This document shows, in pieces, positions 1-5,670 of a DNA stretch of 6,529 nucleotides (positions are counted from its first letter, which is position 1; every line of letters begins with the position of its first letter). The notes under the pieces were generated by a model. It searched no databases. It saw nothing but the letters and a program-made list of their open reading frames with translations, and was not told the origin of the DNA. Origin of the DNA: Flavobacteriia bacterium (GTDB lineage Bacteria; Bacteroidota; Bacteroidia; Flavobacteriales; Flavobacteriaceae); NCBI GenBank assembly GCA_018500075.1, contig JAHBAN010000224.1, forward strand, positions 1 through 6,529, given 5' to 3'. Position numbers and translations under genes: made by a program.

Positions 1-1256
1 AACGCGGGCTGGCGGGGCTGGGCGATCTGGAGACGGCGCGGGCCGAGGTCGAAGATGTGAAAATGACCGTCGAGGCGGCGCGCATGACCATGATGGCCAA
101 GCGCTCGAGCCATGACGAGCTGCGCCGCGAGGGCGAGGCGCGCACCCGCCGGGGGCAGGATGTGACCAAGGAGCTGTCGGGCTGGCGGCACCGTCTGGAG
201 ACGGCGGGCAAGCGGATTGCCGAGCTTGGCGAGCGCAAGAACGCCAGCGAGGCCGAGCTGAAAGAGGCGACGGCGGCGCCCGAAGAGATTGCGGCCAAGC
301 GCGAGGAGCTGGGGCACTCGATCTCGCAGGCAGAGGCGCGCAAGGCCAAGGCCTCGGACGCGCTCTCTACCGCCGAGGGCGCAGAGCGGGACGCGACCAT
401 GGCCGAGCGCGAAGCCGAGCGCGCCGCCAGCGAGGCGCGCGAGGCGCGGGCGCGCTCGGAGGCCCGCGCGGACGCCGCCGGCGAGACTGTGGCCTATGCC
501 GCAGAGCGGATCGCCGAGGAGCAGGACACAACGCCCGAGGCGCTGTTGGAGAGCCTTGGCGCGGACCCTGAAAAGATGCCGGCCTCAGACGCGATCGAGC
601 AGGATGTGAACCGCCTGAAGCGCCAGCGCGACGCGCTTGGTGCGGTCAATCTGCGGGCCGAGGAAGACGCGCGGGAGGTCTCGCTGGAGCATGACAGCCT
701 GTTGAGCGAGAAGATCGATCTGGAGGAGGCGATCCGGGCGCTGCGCACCGGGATTGCCAGCCTCAACCGCGAGGGGCGCGAGCGGCTTTTGACCGCCTTT
801 GAGCAGGTCAACGACAACTTCTCCATGCTGTTCAAACATCTCTTTGGCGGGGGCGATGCCAACCTTGTTCTGGTGGAAAGCGATGATCCGCTGGATGCGG
901 GGCTTGAGATTATGTGTCAGCCGCCCGGCAAGAAACTCGCGACGCTCTCGCTTTTGTCGGGCGGGGAGCAGACGCTCACTGCCATGGCGCTGATCTTTGC
1001 GGTCTTTCTCGCCAACCCTGCGCCGATCTGTGTTCTGGACGAGGTCGATGCGCCGCTGGATGATGCCAATGTCACGCGGTTTTGCGACCTTCTGGACGAG
1101 ATGTGCCGCCAGACGGACACACGCTTTTTGATCATCACGCACCATGCTGTGACGATGAGCCGGATGGATCGTTTGTTCGGGGTGACGATGCAGGAGCGCG
1201 GCGTGAGCCAGCTTGTCTCTGTGGACCTGAAGAAAGCGGCGGCGATGGTGGCCTGA
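1..1256 (+). CDS. smc: Chromosome segregation protein SMC, C-terminal part (5'-truncated by window edge)
   Basis: This is the last 417 codons of the SMC ATPase, the core of the bacterial condensin that compacts and organises newly replicated DNA together with ScpA and ScpB. The reading frame is open from the first complete codon at position 3, so the true start lies upstream. Codons up to about position 620 encode the Ala/Glu/Arg-rich C-terminal arm of the coiled coil. A conserved LGAVNLRAEED segment then leads into the C-terminal ATPase head. The head shows the ABC signature LSGGEQ (954-971), the Walker B strand ICVLDE with Asp-Glu at 1038-1043, a D-loop region DAPLDDAN, and the H-loop histidine in IITHH (1140-1142). 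It ends in GVTMQERGVSQLVSVDL, the typical SMC C-terminus. Walker A and the hinge are expected upstream and cannot be seen. The frame is intact to TGA at 1254-1256. The family assignment is near certain, and nothing in the visible part looks abnormal. Confidence 0.97.
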   Translation, partial: RGLAGLGDLETARAEVEDVKMTVEAARMTMMAKRSSHDELRREGEARTRRGQDVTKELSGWRHRLETAGKRIAELGERKNASEAELKEATAAPEEIAAKREELGHSISQAEARKAKASDALSTAEGAERDATMAEREAERAASEAREARARSEARADAAGETVAYAAERIAEEQDTTPEALLESLGADPEKMPASDAIEQDVNRLKRQRDALGAVNLRAEEDAREVSLEHDSLLSEKIDLEEAIRALRTGIASLNREGRERLLTAFEQVNDNFSMLFKHLFGGGDANLVLVESDDPLDAGLEIMCQPPGKKLATLSLLSGGEQTLTAMALIFAVFLANPAPICVLDEVDAPLDDANVTRFCDLLDEMCRQTDTRFLIITHHAVTMSRMDRLFGVTMQERGVSQLVSVDLKKAAAMVA

Positions 1257-1257
1257 G

Positions 1258-1278
1258 GGGGGCGCGGCGGCGCTTTTT
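1258..1278 (+). terminator. Possible weak intrinsic terminator after smc
   Basis: Immediately after the smc stop, GCGC arms flank GGCG and are followed by five T residues (1274-1278). Upstream Gs could extend the stem only through G-U pairs. The stem is short, so this is a weak candidate and transcripts may read into the repeat-rich spacer. Confidence 0.35.
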
Positions 1279-1299
1279 GAGGCTGGCGCAGAGCGCTTT

Positions 1300-1432
1300 G
1301 GTTAACGCAGCGTCCCGCAGGGTTAACGGGCGAAAAAACGTCTGAGTCCGGGGGGGTGAAAAGCGTGCACAGGGCGTGCACCATGCGTGCACCGCCTGAA
1401 TGTTAATTTCTGTTAAGAGAATCAGGTTAACG
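1300..1432. repeat. Cluster of three GGTTAACG octamers
   Basis: GGTTAACG occurs at 1300-1307, 1321-1328 and 1425-1432, each holding the palindrome GTTAAC. The last two share the 10-mer GGTTAACGGG. Two TGTTAA hexamers sit between them at 1401-1406 and 1411-1416, exactly 10 bases apart. TTAA-rich motifs are rare by chance in DNA this GC-rich. TTAA pairs recall CtrA sites of alphaproteobacteria (consensus TTAA-N7-TTAA), but the pair here has a 6-base gap, so the match is imperfect. The function is unknown. Confidence 0.6.
1363..1392. repeat. Three GCGTGCAC direct repeats phased every 11 bases
   Basis: GCGTGCAC is present at 1363-1370, 1374-1381 and 1385-1392, a strict 11-base period, close to one turn of B-DNA. 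Each copy contains the palindrome GTGCAC, so copies would present equivalent sites on one face of the helix. The spacers are AGG and CAT, so the unit itself, not the whole period, is conserved. The look is that of a small protein-binding array or iteron-like element, but no gene or binding protein for it is recognisable here. Confidence 0.7.
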
Positions 1433-1453
1433 GGGCGTTCGCCGGGCGGGTTT

Positions 1454-1479
1454 GGTGCGCAGTGAATGCGCACCCTACG
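1454..1479 (-). repeat. REP-like palindromic element, copy 1
   Basis: This 26-base element is identical to the one at 4566-4591. Its plus strand has 7-base arms GGTGCGC and GCGCACC around the loop AGTGAAT, followed by CTACG. Read on the minus strand it is CGTAG directly 5' of a GC-rich hairpin. A GTAG-type tetranucleotide at the foot of a short hairpin is the known layout of REP elements moved by RAYT (TnpA-REP, Y1 HUH) transposases. Assignment to that class is inference from architecture and intergenic placement. No RAYT gene lies in the window. Confidence 0.75.
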
Positions 1480-1585
1480 AACATACCTCTGCTTTGGTGT
1501 GTGGGGTGGCTGTCGGATTTGGATATTTGGAGCAATAAAAAAGAGCGGCCTCGATGGGGCGGCAGTATAGAGTGTGATGGGGGCG

Positions 1586-1599
1586 GAAACATTTGTTTC
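1586..1599. promoter_or_regulatory. Inverted repeat upstream of the LysR gene
   Basis: GAAACA, two bases, then TGTTTC form a perfect 6+6 inverted repeat about 125 bases before the LysR start codon. A further TGTTTCG follows at 1602-1608, partly repeating the right arm. LysR regulators often bind interrupted palindromes near their own promoters, so an autoregulatory site is possible, but the distance is large and no promoter was defined. Short palindromes also arise by chance. Confidence 0.3.
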
Positions 1600-1708
1600 G
1601 TTGTTTCGGGGCGATCAACGATCCGCGGGAAAACCCTGATATTATCTTACGAGCGCCCAGAAGTTGCCCGATTGTGCGGCGATAGAGTGTCTTGAGATAA
1701 GAAGAATC

Positions 1709-1714
1709 GAGGGA
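1709..1714 (+). promoter_or_regulatory. Ribosome binding site that fixes the LysR start
   Basis: GAGGGA lies 9 bases ahead of ATG 1724. The same frame stays open upstream to 1664, but that start would add 20 residues unlike any LysR N-terminus, so the downstream ATG is preferred. Confidence 0.7.
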
Positions 1715-1723
1715 TTGTCGCGT

Positions 1724-2629
1724 ATGGACCGACTGACGGAAATGGAAGCCTTTGCCATGGTTGTAGACCAGGGCGGGTTTACGGACGCTGCCAAGAAGAT
1801 GGGGATTTCCAAATCGGCCGTTTCAAAGCACGTCTCCAGCCTTGAGGCCCGATTGGGCGCGCGGCTTCTCAACCGAACGACGCGGCGGGTCAGCCCGACC
1901 GAGATCGGGCTTGCCTATTATGACCGTGCGCGGCGTGTTCTGAACGATGCGGGGGAGGCGGATGCGCTTGTCTCGTCGATGCAGTCTGACCCTTCAGGGC
2001 TGTTGCGCATTTCTGTGGCGACGGATTTTGGTGTGAACCATCTCAGCCCTGTGTTGGGCGAGTTTCTGGCGGATTTCCCCGATATTACGGTGAATATGGT
2101 TCTGAACAACCGCTATGTGGAGCTGATTTCGGAGGGCTTTGATATGGCGATCCGGATTGGCGAGCTTGAGGACAGCTCGTTGCGGGCGCGCAAGCTGACC
2201 GAGACGAGTATGCGCATGATTGCCAGCCCCAGCTATTTTCAGCGGCACGGGCGGCCCCAGAAGATCGACGATCTGAATGATCACAAGCTGTTGCATTATT
2301 CCAACCATTCGGCGGGCAATGTCTGGAAGATCACCGCGCCGTCGGGCGAGAAGCGGCAGGTGCGCACGGCGGGCTGGCTGACTGTGAACGACGGGCAATC
2401 GCTTTTGAATGCGGCGGTGTCGGGTCTTGGCATCGCTTATCTGCCGAGCTTTCTTTATGCGGAGGCGCTTGAGAAAGGGCTGGTGGAAGATGCGATCCCT
2501 GATCTGCCGATGGAGACGCAGGGCATTTATGCGGTCTACCCGCCCGGGCGCTTTACGCAGCCCAAGGTGCGCGCCTTTATCGACTTTCTGGTTCATGCTT
2601 TTGGCGACAAAGGCCCGAGCGACTGGTGA
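1724..2629 (+). CDS. LysR-family transcriptional regulator (CrgA/AaeR-like group)
   Basis: A complete 301-residue LysR-type DNA-binding regulator of normal family length. Residues 1-60 form the winged helix-turn-helix. It begins MDRLTEMEAFAMVVDQGGFT and continues through the helices around AAKKMGISKSAVSKHVSSLE (residues 22-41) and the wing segment RLLNRTTRRVSPTE. A linker helix follows, and from about residue 93 (LLRISVATDFGVNHLSPVL) a periplasmic-binding-protein-like effector domain runs to the end. The RTTRRVSPTEIG and FDMAIRIGEL wording is typical of the large CrgA/AaeR/DsdC-like LysR subgroup, whose members respond to aromatic acids, aldehydes and other small molecules. The ligand cannot be read from the sequence. 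The gene has its own ribosome binding site and ends at a strong terminator. No divergent target gene is present. The nearest candidate target is the substrate-binding-protein gene 193 bases downstream, with an inverted repeat between; this is inference. Confidence 0.95.
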   Translation: MDRLTEMEAFAMVVDQGGFTDAAKKMGISKSAVSKHVSSLEARLGARLLNRTTRRVSPTEIGLAYYDRARRVLNDAGEADALVSSMQSDPSGLLRISVATDFGVNHLSPVLGEFLADFPDITVNMVLNNRYVELISEGFDMAIRIGELEDSSLRARKLTETSMRMIASPSYFQRHGRPQKIDDLNDHKLLHYSNHSAGNVWKITAPSGEKRQVRTAGWLTVNDGQSLLNAAVSGLGIAYLPSFLYAEALEKGLVEDAIPDLPMETQGIYAVYPPGRFTQPKVRAFIDFLVHAFGDKGPSDW

Positions 2630-2665
2630 GCCGCTTCTGATTTTCCCCGCGGTTTTTCCGCACCT

Positions 2666-2694
2666 GGCCCCGGTTGATCCGGGGCCTTTTTTTT
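2666..2694 (+). terminator. Rho-independent terminator of the LysR gene
   Basis: A perfect 8-base stem, GGCCCCGG (2666-2673) with CCGGGGCC (2679-2686), closes the loop TTGAT and runs directly into eight T residues (2687-2694). It lies 36 bases after the LysR stop and separates that transcript from the next gene. Confidence 0.93.
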
Positions 2695-2719
2695 GGGGTT
2701 CGGGCGCTTGGGCGCTGTC

Positions 2720-2735
2720 TGGACAGAGGTGTCCA
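2720..2735. promoter_or_regulatory. Operator-like inverted repeat ahead of the SBP gene
   Basis: TGGACA (2720-2725), four bases, TGTCCA (2730-2735) form a perfect 6+6 inverted repeat, 87 bases upstream of the SBP start codon and downstream of the LysR terminator. It is not followed by Ts on the coding strand, so it is not a terminator. Its place in a 128-base spacer that must hold the SBP promoter makes it a candidate regulator site, perhaps for the adjacent LysR protein. I could not identify clear -35/-10 boxes. Confidence 0.45.
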
Positions 2736-2809
2736 AAAAACAGTTCCGCGAATCATGTGGCTGGCGTAGCCTGAAGGCACCGCTGCGGGGATGATGGCGG
2801 ATAGTCAAC

Positions 2810-2815
2810 GGGAGA
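2810..2815 (+). promoter_or_regulatory. Ribosome binding site of the SBP gene
   Basis: GGGAGA sits 7 bases before ATG 2823. An in-frame alternative ATG at 2898 also has GAGGG (2889-2893) 4 bases ahead. It would begin the protein at MERREFL, with the Tat arginines at positions 3-4. The upstream site has the better spacing and is chosen. Confidence 0.65.
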
Positions 2816-2822
2816 CACTTCA

Positions 2823-4460
2823 ATGAAAGATGAATTTCAGACACTGCAAGCACGTTCGCTGGTGAAAGACTGGGCGCGCGCGGCACGTGAGGGCAAGATG
2901 GAGCGCCGTGAATTTCTGGCGCTGGCGAGCACCTTTGGCGCGAGCGCCGCAGTGGCTTATGGCCTTTTGGGGCAGGCCGCCCCTGCGATGGCGGCGGGAG
3001 AGGGCAAGCCGGGCGGCGTTCTGAAAGTCGGGATGCGGGTTCTTGCGATGAAAGATCCGCGCACCTTTGACTGGAGCGAGCATGGCAATATTGCGCGCCA
3101 GTATCAGGAGACGCTGGTGCGCTGGAACAGCGACTTTACCTTCTCCGGCCTGTTGCTGGAGGATTGGCGCGTTTCGGATGACTCCAAGACTTACACGCTC
3201 AATGTGCGCCAGGGCGCGATGTGGAACACCGGCGACAAATTCACCGCCGATGACGTGATTTTCAACCTCAAGCGCTGGTGCGAGCGGGACGCCGAAGGCA
3301 ACTCTATGGCGGCGCGCTTTACGCCGTTGATTGACGAGGCGACGGGGCTGGCCCGCGAGGGTGCGATCGAGAAGATCGACGATATGACGGTGCAGCTCAA
3401 TCTGCTGCAGCCCGATATCAGCCTGATTGCGGGGATGGCGGATTATCCTGCGATGATTGTGCCGCAAAGCTATGATCCGGACGCCGATTTTGCCGCCAAT
3501 GCCATCGGCACGGGCGCCTTTGAGCTGACCAGCTTCGAGATCGGAGTGGGCGCGAGCTTCAAGCGCCGCGAGAGCGGCTGGTGGGGCGGTCAGGCGCTTT
3601 TGGACGGGATCGAATTTATCGATTATGGCACCGATCAGTCCAATTATGTGGCGGCCTTTGAGGCGGGTGAAATCCACCTCAATGACGAGACGACATCAGA
3701 CTTTCTGGAGGCGCTCGACGCACTCGGGCTTGAGCGCAAGTCACAGGCCACTGCAAGCACGATTGTGGCGCGGATGCGCGCGGATTCTCCGCCCTATGAC
3801 AACAAGATGCTGCGCAACGCTGTGCAACTCGCGGTGGATAACTCGGTTGTGCTCGAGATCGGGTATAACGGCGAGGGAATCCCGGCGGAGAACCACCATG
3901 TCGCGCCGATGCACCCCGAGTATTTCGCGCTGCCCAAAATTGCGCCCGACCCCGCCAAGGCCAAGGCGATGCTGGAGGAGAGCGGCCATGCGCAGACCGA
4001 GCTTGAGCTATTGTCGATTGATGGCGACTGGCGCACGGTGACGACCGACGCGATCGCGGCACAGCTGCGCGACGCGGGCTTTAATGTGAAGCGCACGGTT
4101 ATTCCGGGCAGCACCTTCTGGAACGGCTGGACGGAATACCCGTTTTCGACAACCAACTGGGGGCCGCGGCCTCTGGGCATTCAGGTCTTGTCGCTGGCCT
4201 ATACATCGGCGGCGGCATGGAACGAGAGCGGGCATAAGAACCCCGAGTTTGACGCCAAACTGGCCGAGGCCTCGGGTATTTTTGACCCCGACAAGCGCCG
4301 TATGCTGATGGAAGATTTGCAGCGGATGCTGCAAGACAGCGGGGCGATGATCCAGCCTTATTGGTATAATCTCAGCCTGCACCATGTGCCCGAAGCCAAG
4401 GGCGTGCAGCGCCACCAGTTCCGCGAGATGCATTTTGAAGCGGTCTGGCTTGATATGTAA
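2823..4460 (+). CDS. Tat-exported ABC transporter substrate-binding protein, family 5 (DppA/OppA-like)
   Basis: A 545-residue periplasmic binding protein of the SBP_bac_5 family, which captures peptides, nickel complexes, opines or oligosaccharides for ABC import. A 25-residue charged extension precedes a Tat signal: twin arginine in ERREFLALAS (RR at 28-29), a hydrophobic stretch to about residue 50, and a likely cleavage at AMA-A near residue 57. The mature part opens with GGVLKVGMRV, a normal family-5 start. Residues 123-150 carry the family signature (YTLNVRQGAMWNTGDKFTAD and following DVIFNLK), and NAIGTGAFELTSFE (226-239) is the usual second conserved block. The length is standard and the frame intact. 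The gene has its own ribosome binding site and a strong terminator. No permease or ATPase genes adjoin it, since smc and LysR lie upstream and a convergent hbd downstream. It may therefore serve a transporter encoded elsewhere. The substrate cannot be predicted; peptide-like is the default. Confidence 0.93.
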   Translation: MKDEFQTLQARSLVKDWARAAREGKMERREFLALASTFGASAAVAYGLLGQAAPAMAAGEGKPGGVLKVGMRVLAMKDPRTFDWSEHGNIARQYQETLVRWNSDFTFSGLLLEDWRVSDDSKTYTLNVRQGAMWNTGDKFTADDVIFNLKRWCERDAEGNSMAARFTPLIDEATGLAREGAIEKIDDMTVQLNLLQPDISLIAGMADYPAMIVPQSYDPDADFAANAIGTGAFELTSFEIGVGASFKRRESGWWGGQALLDGIEFIDYGTDQSNYVAAFEAGEIHLNDETTSDFLEALDALGLERKSQATASTIVARMRADSPPYDNKMLRNAVQLAVDNSVVLEIGYNGEGIPAENHHVAPMHPEYFALPKIAPDPAKAKAMLEESGHAQTELELLSIDGDWRTVTTDAIAAQLRDAGFNVKRTVIPGSTFWNGWTEYPFSTTNWGPRPLGIQVLSLAYTSAAAWNESGHKNPEFDAKLAEASGIFDPDKRRMLMEDLQRMLQDSGAMIQPYWYNLSLHHVPEAKGVQRHQFREMHFEAVWLDM

Positions 4461-4470
4461 AGATCGAGCA

Positions 4471-4488
4471 GAGAGAGAGAGAGAGAGA
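4471..4488 (+). repeat. (GA)9 dinucleotide tract in the SBP 3' untranslated region
   Basis: Nine uninterrupted GA units start 10 bases after the SBP stop codon and end 4 bases before the terminator stem. Perfect dinucleotide runs of this length are uncommon in bacteria and prone to slippage. Being outside the coding frame, length changes would not alter the protein. They might affect transcript 3'-end structure, but no function is evident. Confidence 0.9.
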
Positions 4489-4492
4489 AAGC

Positions 4493-4526
4493 GGGCCGCC
4501 GGGGGAGACCTTGGCGGCCCATTTTT
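4493..4526 (+). terminator. Rho-independent terminator of the SBP gene
   Basis: GGGCCGCC (4493-4500) pairs perfectly with GGCGGCCC (4513-4520) around a 12-base loop. One A and then five Ts (4522-4526) follow. It lies 32 bases after the SBP stop and ends this single-gene transcript before the convergent hbd gene. Confidence 0.88.
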
Positions 4527-4565
4527 ATGGGCGGGGCGCAGGGGATGCGCGCGCAGGGTAAGAGA

Positions 4566-4591
4566 GGTGCGCAGTGAATGCGCACCCTACG
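4566..4591 (-). repeat. REP-like palindromic element, copy 2
   Basis: A second exact copy of the 26-base element at 1454-1479. It has arms GGTGCGC and GCGCACC, loop AGTGAAT and trailing CTACG, giving GTAG at the hairpin foot on the minus strand. Flanking sequences of the two copies are unrelated, so the repeat unit is close to these 26 bases. It sits between the convergent 3' ends of the SBP and hbd genes, the classic location for REP elements. It could also stabilise the 3' end of the hbd transcript, since no T-rich terminator for hbd is seen. Confidence 0.78.
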
Positions 4592-4630
4592 GCGTGGGCG
4601 GTGTGCAGGAAAGGCGCAGGCAGGTTGGGA

Positions 4631-5509
4631 TCAGCGTGTGGGGACCGGCGCGCCTTCGCCGCGGTAGTCATAAAAGCCGCGGCCAGTTTTGCGGCCCAGC
4701 CAGCCGGCGGCGACATATTTTGTCAGGAGCGGACAGGGGCGATATTTGGTGTCGGCGAGGCCGTCGTGCAGCACGTTCATGATTGCGAGGCAGGTGTCGA
4801 GGCCGATAAAGTCGGCCAGCTCGAGCGGACCCATCGGGTGATTGGCGCCGAGCTTCATGGCGGCATCAATCGAGGCGACATTGCCGACGCCCTCATAGAG
4901 CGTATAGCAGGCCTCGTTGATCATCGGGATCAGGATCCGATTGACGATAAAGGCGGGGAAATCTTCGGCGGAGGCGGCTGTCTTGCCGAGTTTGTCGACC
5001 ACGGCAAGGCAGCTCTGATAGGTTGCGTCATCTGTGGCAATGCCGCGGATCAGCTCGACGAGCTGCATGAGCGGCACCGGATTCATGAAGTGAAAGCCCA
5101 TGAACTTCTCGGGGCGGTCTGTGCGCGCGGCGAGGCGGGTGATCGAGATCGAGGAGGTGTTTGAAGTGATGATCGTGTGCTCGGGCAGGTGGGGCACGAT
5201 GCCTTCGATGATCTTGTTTTTGATGTCTTCGTTTTCTGTTGCGGATTCGATCACGAGATCGGCTGTGCCGAGCGCGGCCACGTCGAGCGCGGGGGTGATA
5301 CGGGCGAGGCCGGCTTGCATCTCGGCCTCTGTGATCAGATTGCGCGAGACCTGGCGCACCATGTTCTTTTCGATTTTGGCGAGTGCGGCTGTGAGCGCGT
5401 CCTGACTGAGATCATTGAGCGTGACGGTGTATCCTGCGAGCGCCATGACGTGTGCGATACCATTGCCCATCTGGCCTGCACCGATGACGCCGACTGTTTT
5501 GATATCCAT
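4631..5509 (-). CDS. hbd: 3-hydroxybutyryl-CoA dehydrogenase
   Basis: A complete 292-residue NAD(P)-dependent dehydrogenase that interconverts (S)-3-hydroxybutanoyl-CoA and acetoacetyl-CoA in the cytoplasm, serving butanoate and fatty-acid beta-oxidation. It is the stand-alone, monofunctional type. The N-terminal Rossmann domain carries GAGQMG (residues 10-15). Ser119 (in SNTSS), His140 (in GFHFMNP), Glu152 (in QLVEL) and Asn190 (in FIVNR) have exactly the spacing of the catalytic set in human HAD (Ser137, His158, Glu170, Asn208). The C-terminal dimerisation domain has the family blocks NHPMGPLELADFIGLD (223-238) and GRKTGRGFYDY (272-282). ATG 5509 is chosen over an upstream in-frame ATG at 5539 because AAGGAG lies just before it and the Rossmann strand starts at once. 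In related bacteria this gene often follows etfBA. Here its upstream neighbour is a divergent DUF6473 gene, so it is transcribed alone. PaaH-type roles in phenylacetate breakdown are less likely without paa neighbours. Confidence 0.96.
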   Translation of the reverse strand: MDIKTVGVIGAGQMGNGIAHVMALAGYTVTLNDLSQDALTAALAKIEKNMVRQVSRNLITEAEMQAGLARITPALDVAALGTADLVIESATENEDIKNKIIEGIVPHLPEHTIITSNTSSISITRLAARTDRPEKFMGFHFMNPVPLMQLVELIRGIATDDATYQSCLAVVDKLGKTAASAEDFPAFIVNRILIPMINEACYTLYEGVGNVASIDAAMKLGANHPMGPLELADFIGLDTCLAIMNVLHDGLADTKYRPCPLLTKYVAAGWLGRKTGRGFYDYRGEGAPVPTR

Positions 5510-5670
5510 GATGCTCTCCTTCGGGGTTGGTCCTGACAATAAGCCGCGCCTTGAGCAGGCTGCAAGGCGAAAGATCGGGCTTTAAATCCTGCGTATTTTA
5601 TCTGTTAGGGAATTTGCAACGGCTCTGGCGCATCCTCGATTTCGGGTGAACTAAATTTGTGGTGGGAACT
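5510..5670. promoter_or_regulatory. Divergent intergenic region between hbd and the DUF6473 gene
   Basis: These 161 bases must hold both outward promoters. The middle (about 5580-5620) is AT-rich against the GC-rich surroundings, as expected of promoter DNA. TTGCAA at 5614-5619 and the minus-strand TAAAAT at 5595-5600 resemble promoter boxes, but neither has a well-spaced partner, so exact promoters are not called. Confidence 0.45.
5514..5521 (-). promoter_or_regulatory. Ribosome binding site of hbd
   Basis: On the minus strand AAGGAGAG precedes ATG 5509, with the AGGAG core 6 bases away. This strong site decides the start in favour of 5509 over the in-frame ATG 30 bases further upstream. 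Confidence 0.85.

Larger units (their letters stand above)
1257..1723. other. Gene-free, repeat-rich intergenic region between smc and the LysR gene
   Basis: There is no convincing gene in these 467 bases. The one sizeable plus-strand open frame (1462-1695) starts inside the REP-like hairpin, has no credible ribosome binding site and gives a 77-residue product I do not recognise, so I treat it as chance. The left half (to about 1440) holds GGTTAACG and GCGTGCAC repeats. The REP-like hairpin lies at 1454-1479. The right half (about 1480-1720) is visibly less GC-rich than the coding DNA and should contain the promoter of the LysR gene. A TATTAT at 1640-1645 could be its -10 element, but no good -35 lies at the right distance, so I do not call a promoter. 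Confidence 0.75.

Noticed and set aside
1363..1392. CRISPR array
   Set aside because: Units are 8 bases with 3-base spacers and only three copies, far too small for CRISPR, and no cas gene is present.
1403..1416. TTAA-N6-TTAA as a CtrA binding site
   Set aside because: The accepted CtrA consensus has a 7-base gap, so I report the motif cluster but do not call a CtrA site.
494..1473. Long minus-strand open frames opposite smc and its 3' flank
   Set aside because: They lie antisense to clear SMC motifs. High GC at third codon positions removes stop codons from other frames, and their products are Arg/Ser-rich with no recognisable domain.
1462..1695. 77-residue plus-strand open frame in the smc-LysR spacer
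   Set aside because: Its ATG lies in the loop of the REP-like repeat, no ribosome binding site precedes it, and the product resembles nothing I know.
2820..3677. 285-residue minus-strand open frame opposite the SBP gene
   Set aside because: It is the antisense shadow of a clear family-5 binding protein, with a His/Arg/Leu-rich composition typical of such shadows.
1454..4591. The two 26-base repeats as ends of an insertion sequence or composite transposon
   Set aside because: They are direct copies of an internal hairpin flanking ordinary genes, and no transposase lies between them. The REP-like reading fits better.
4574..5164. 196-residue plus-strand open frame opposite hbd
   Set aside because: It starts in the second REP-like hairpin and runs antisense to a dehydrogenase with all catalytic residues in place.
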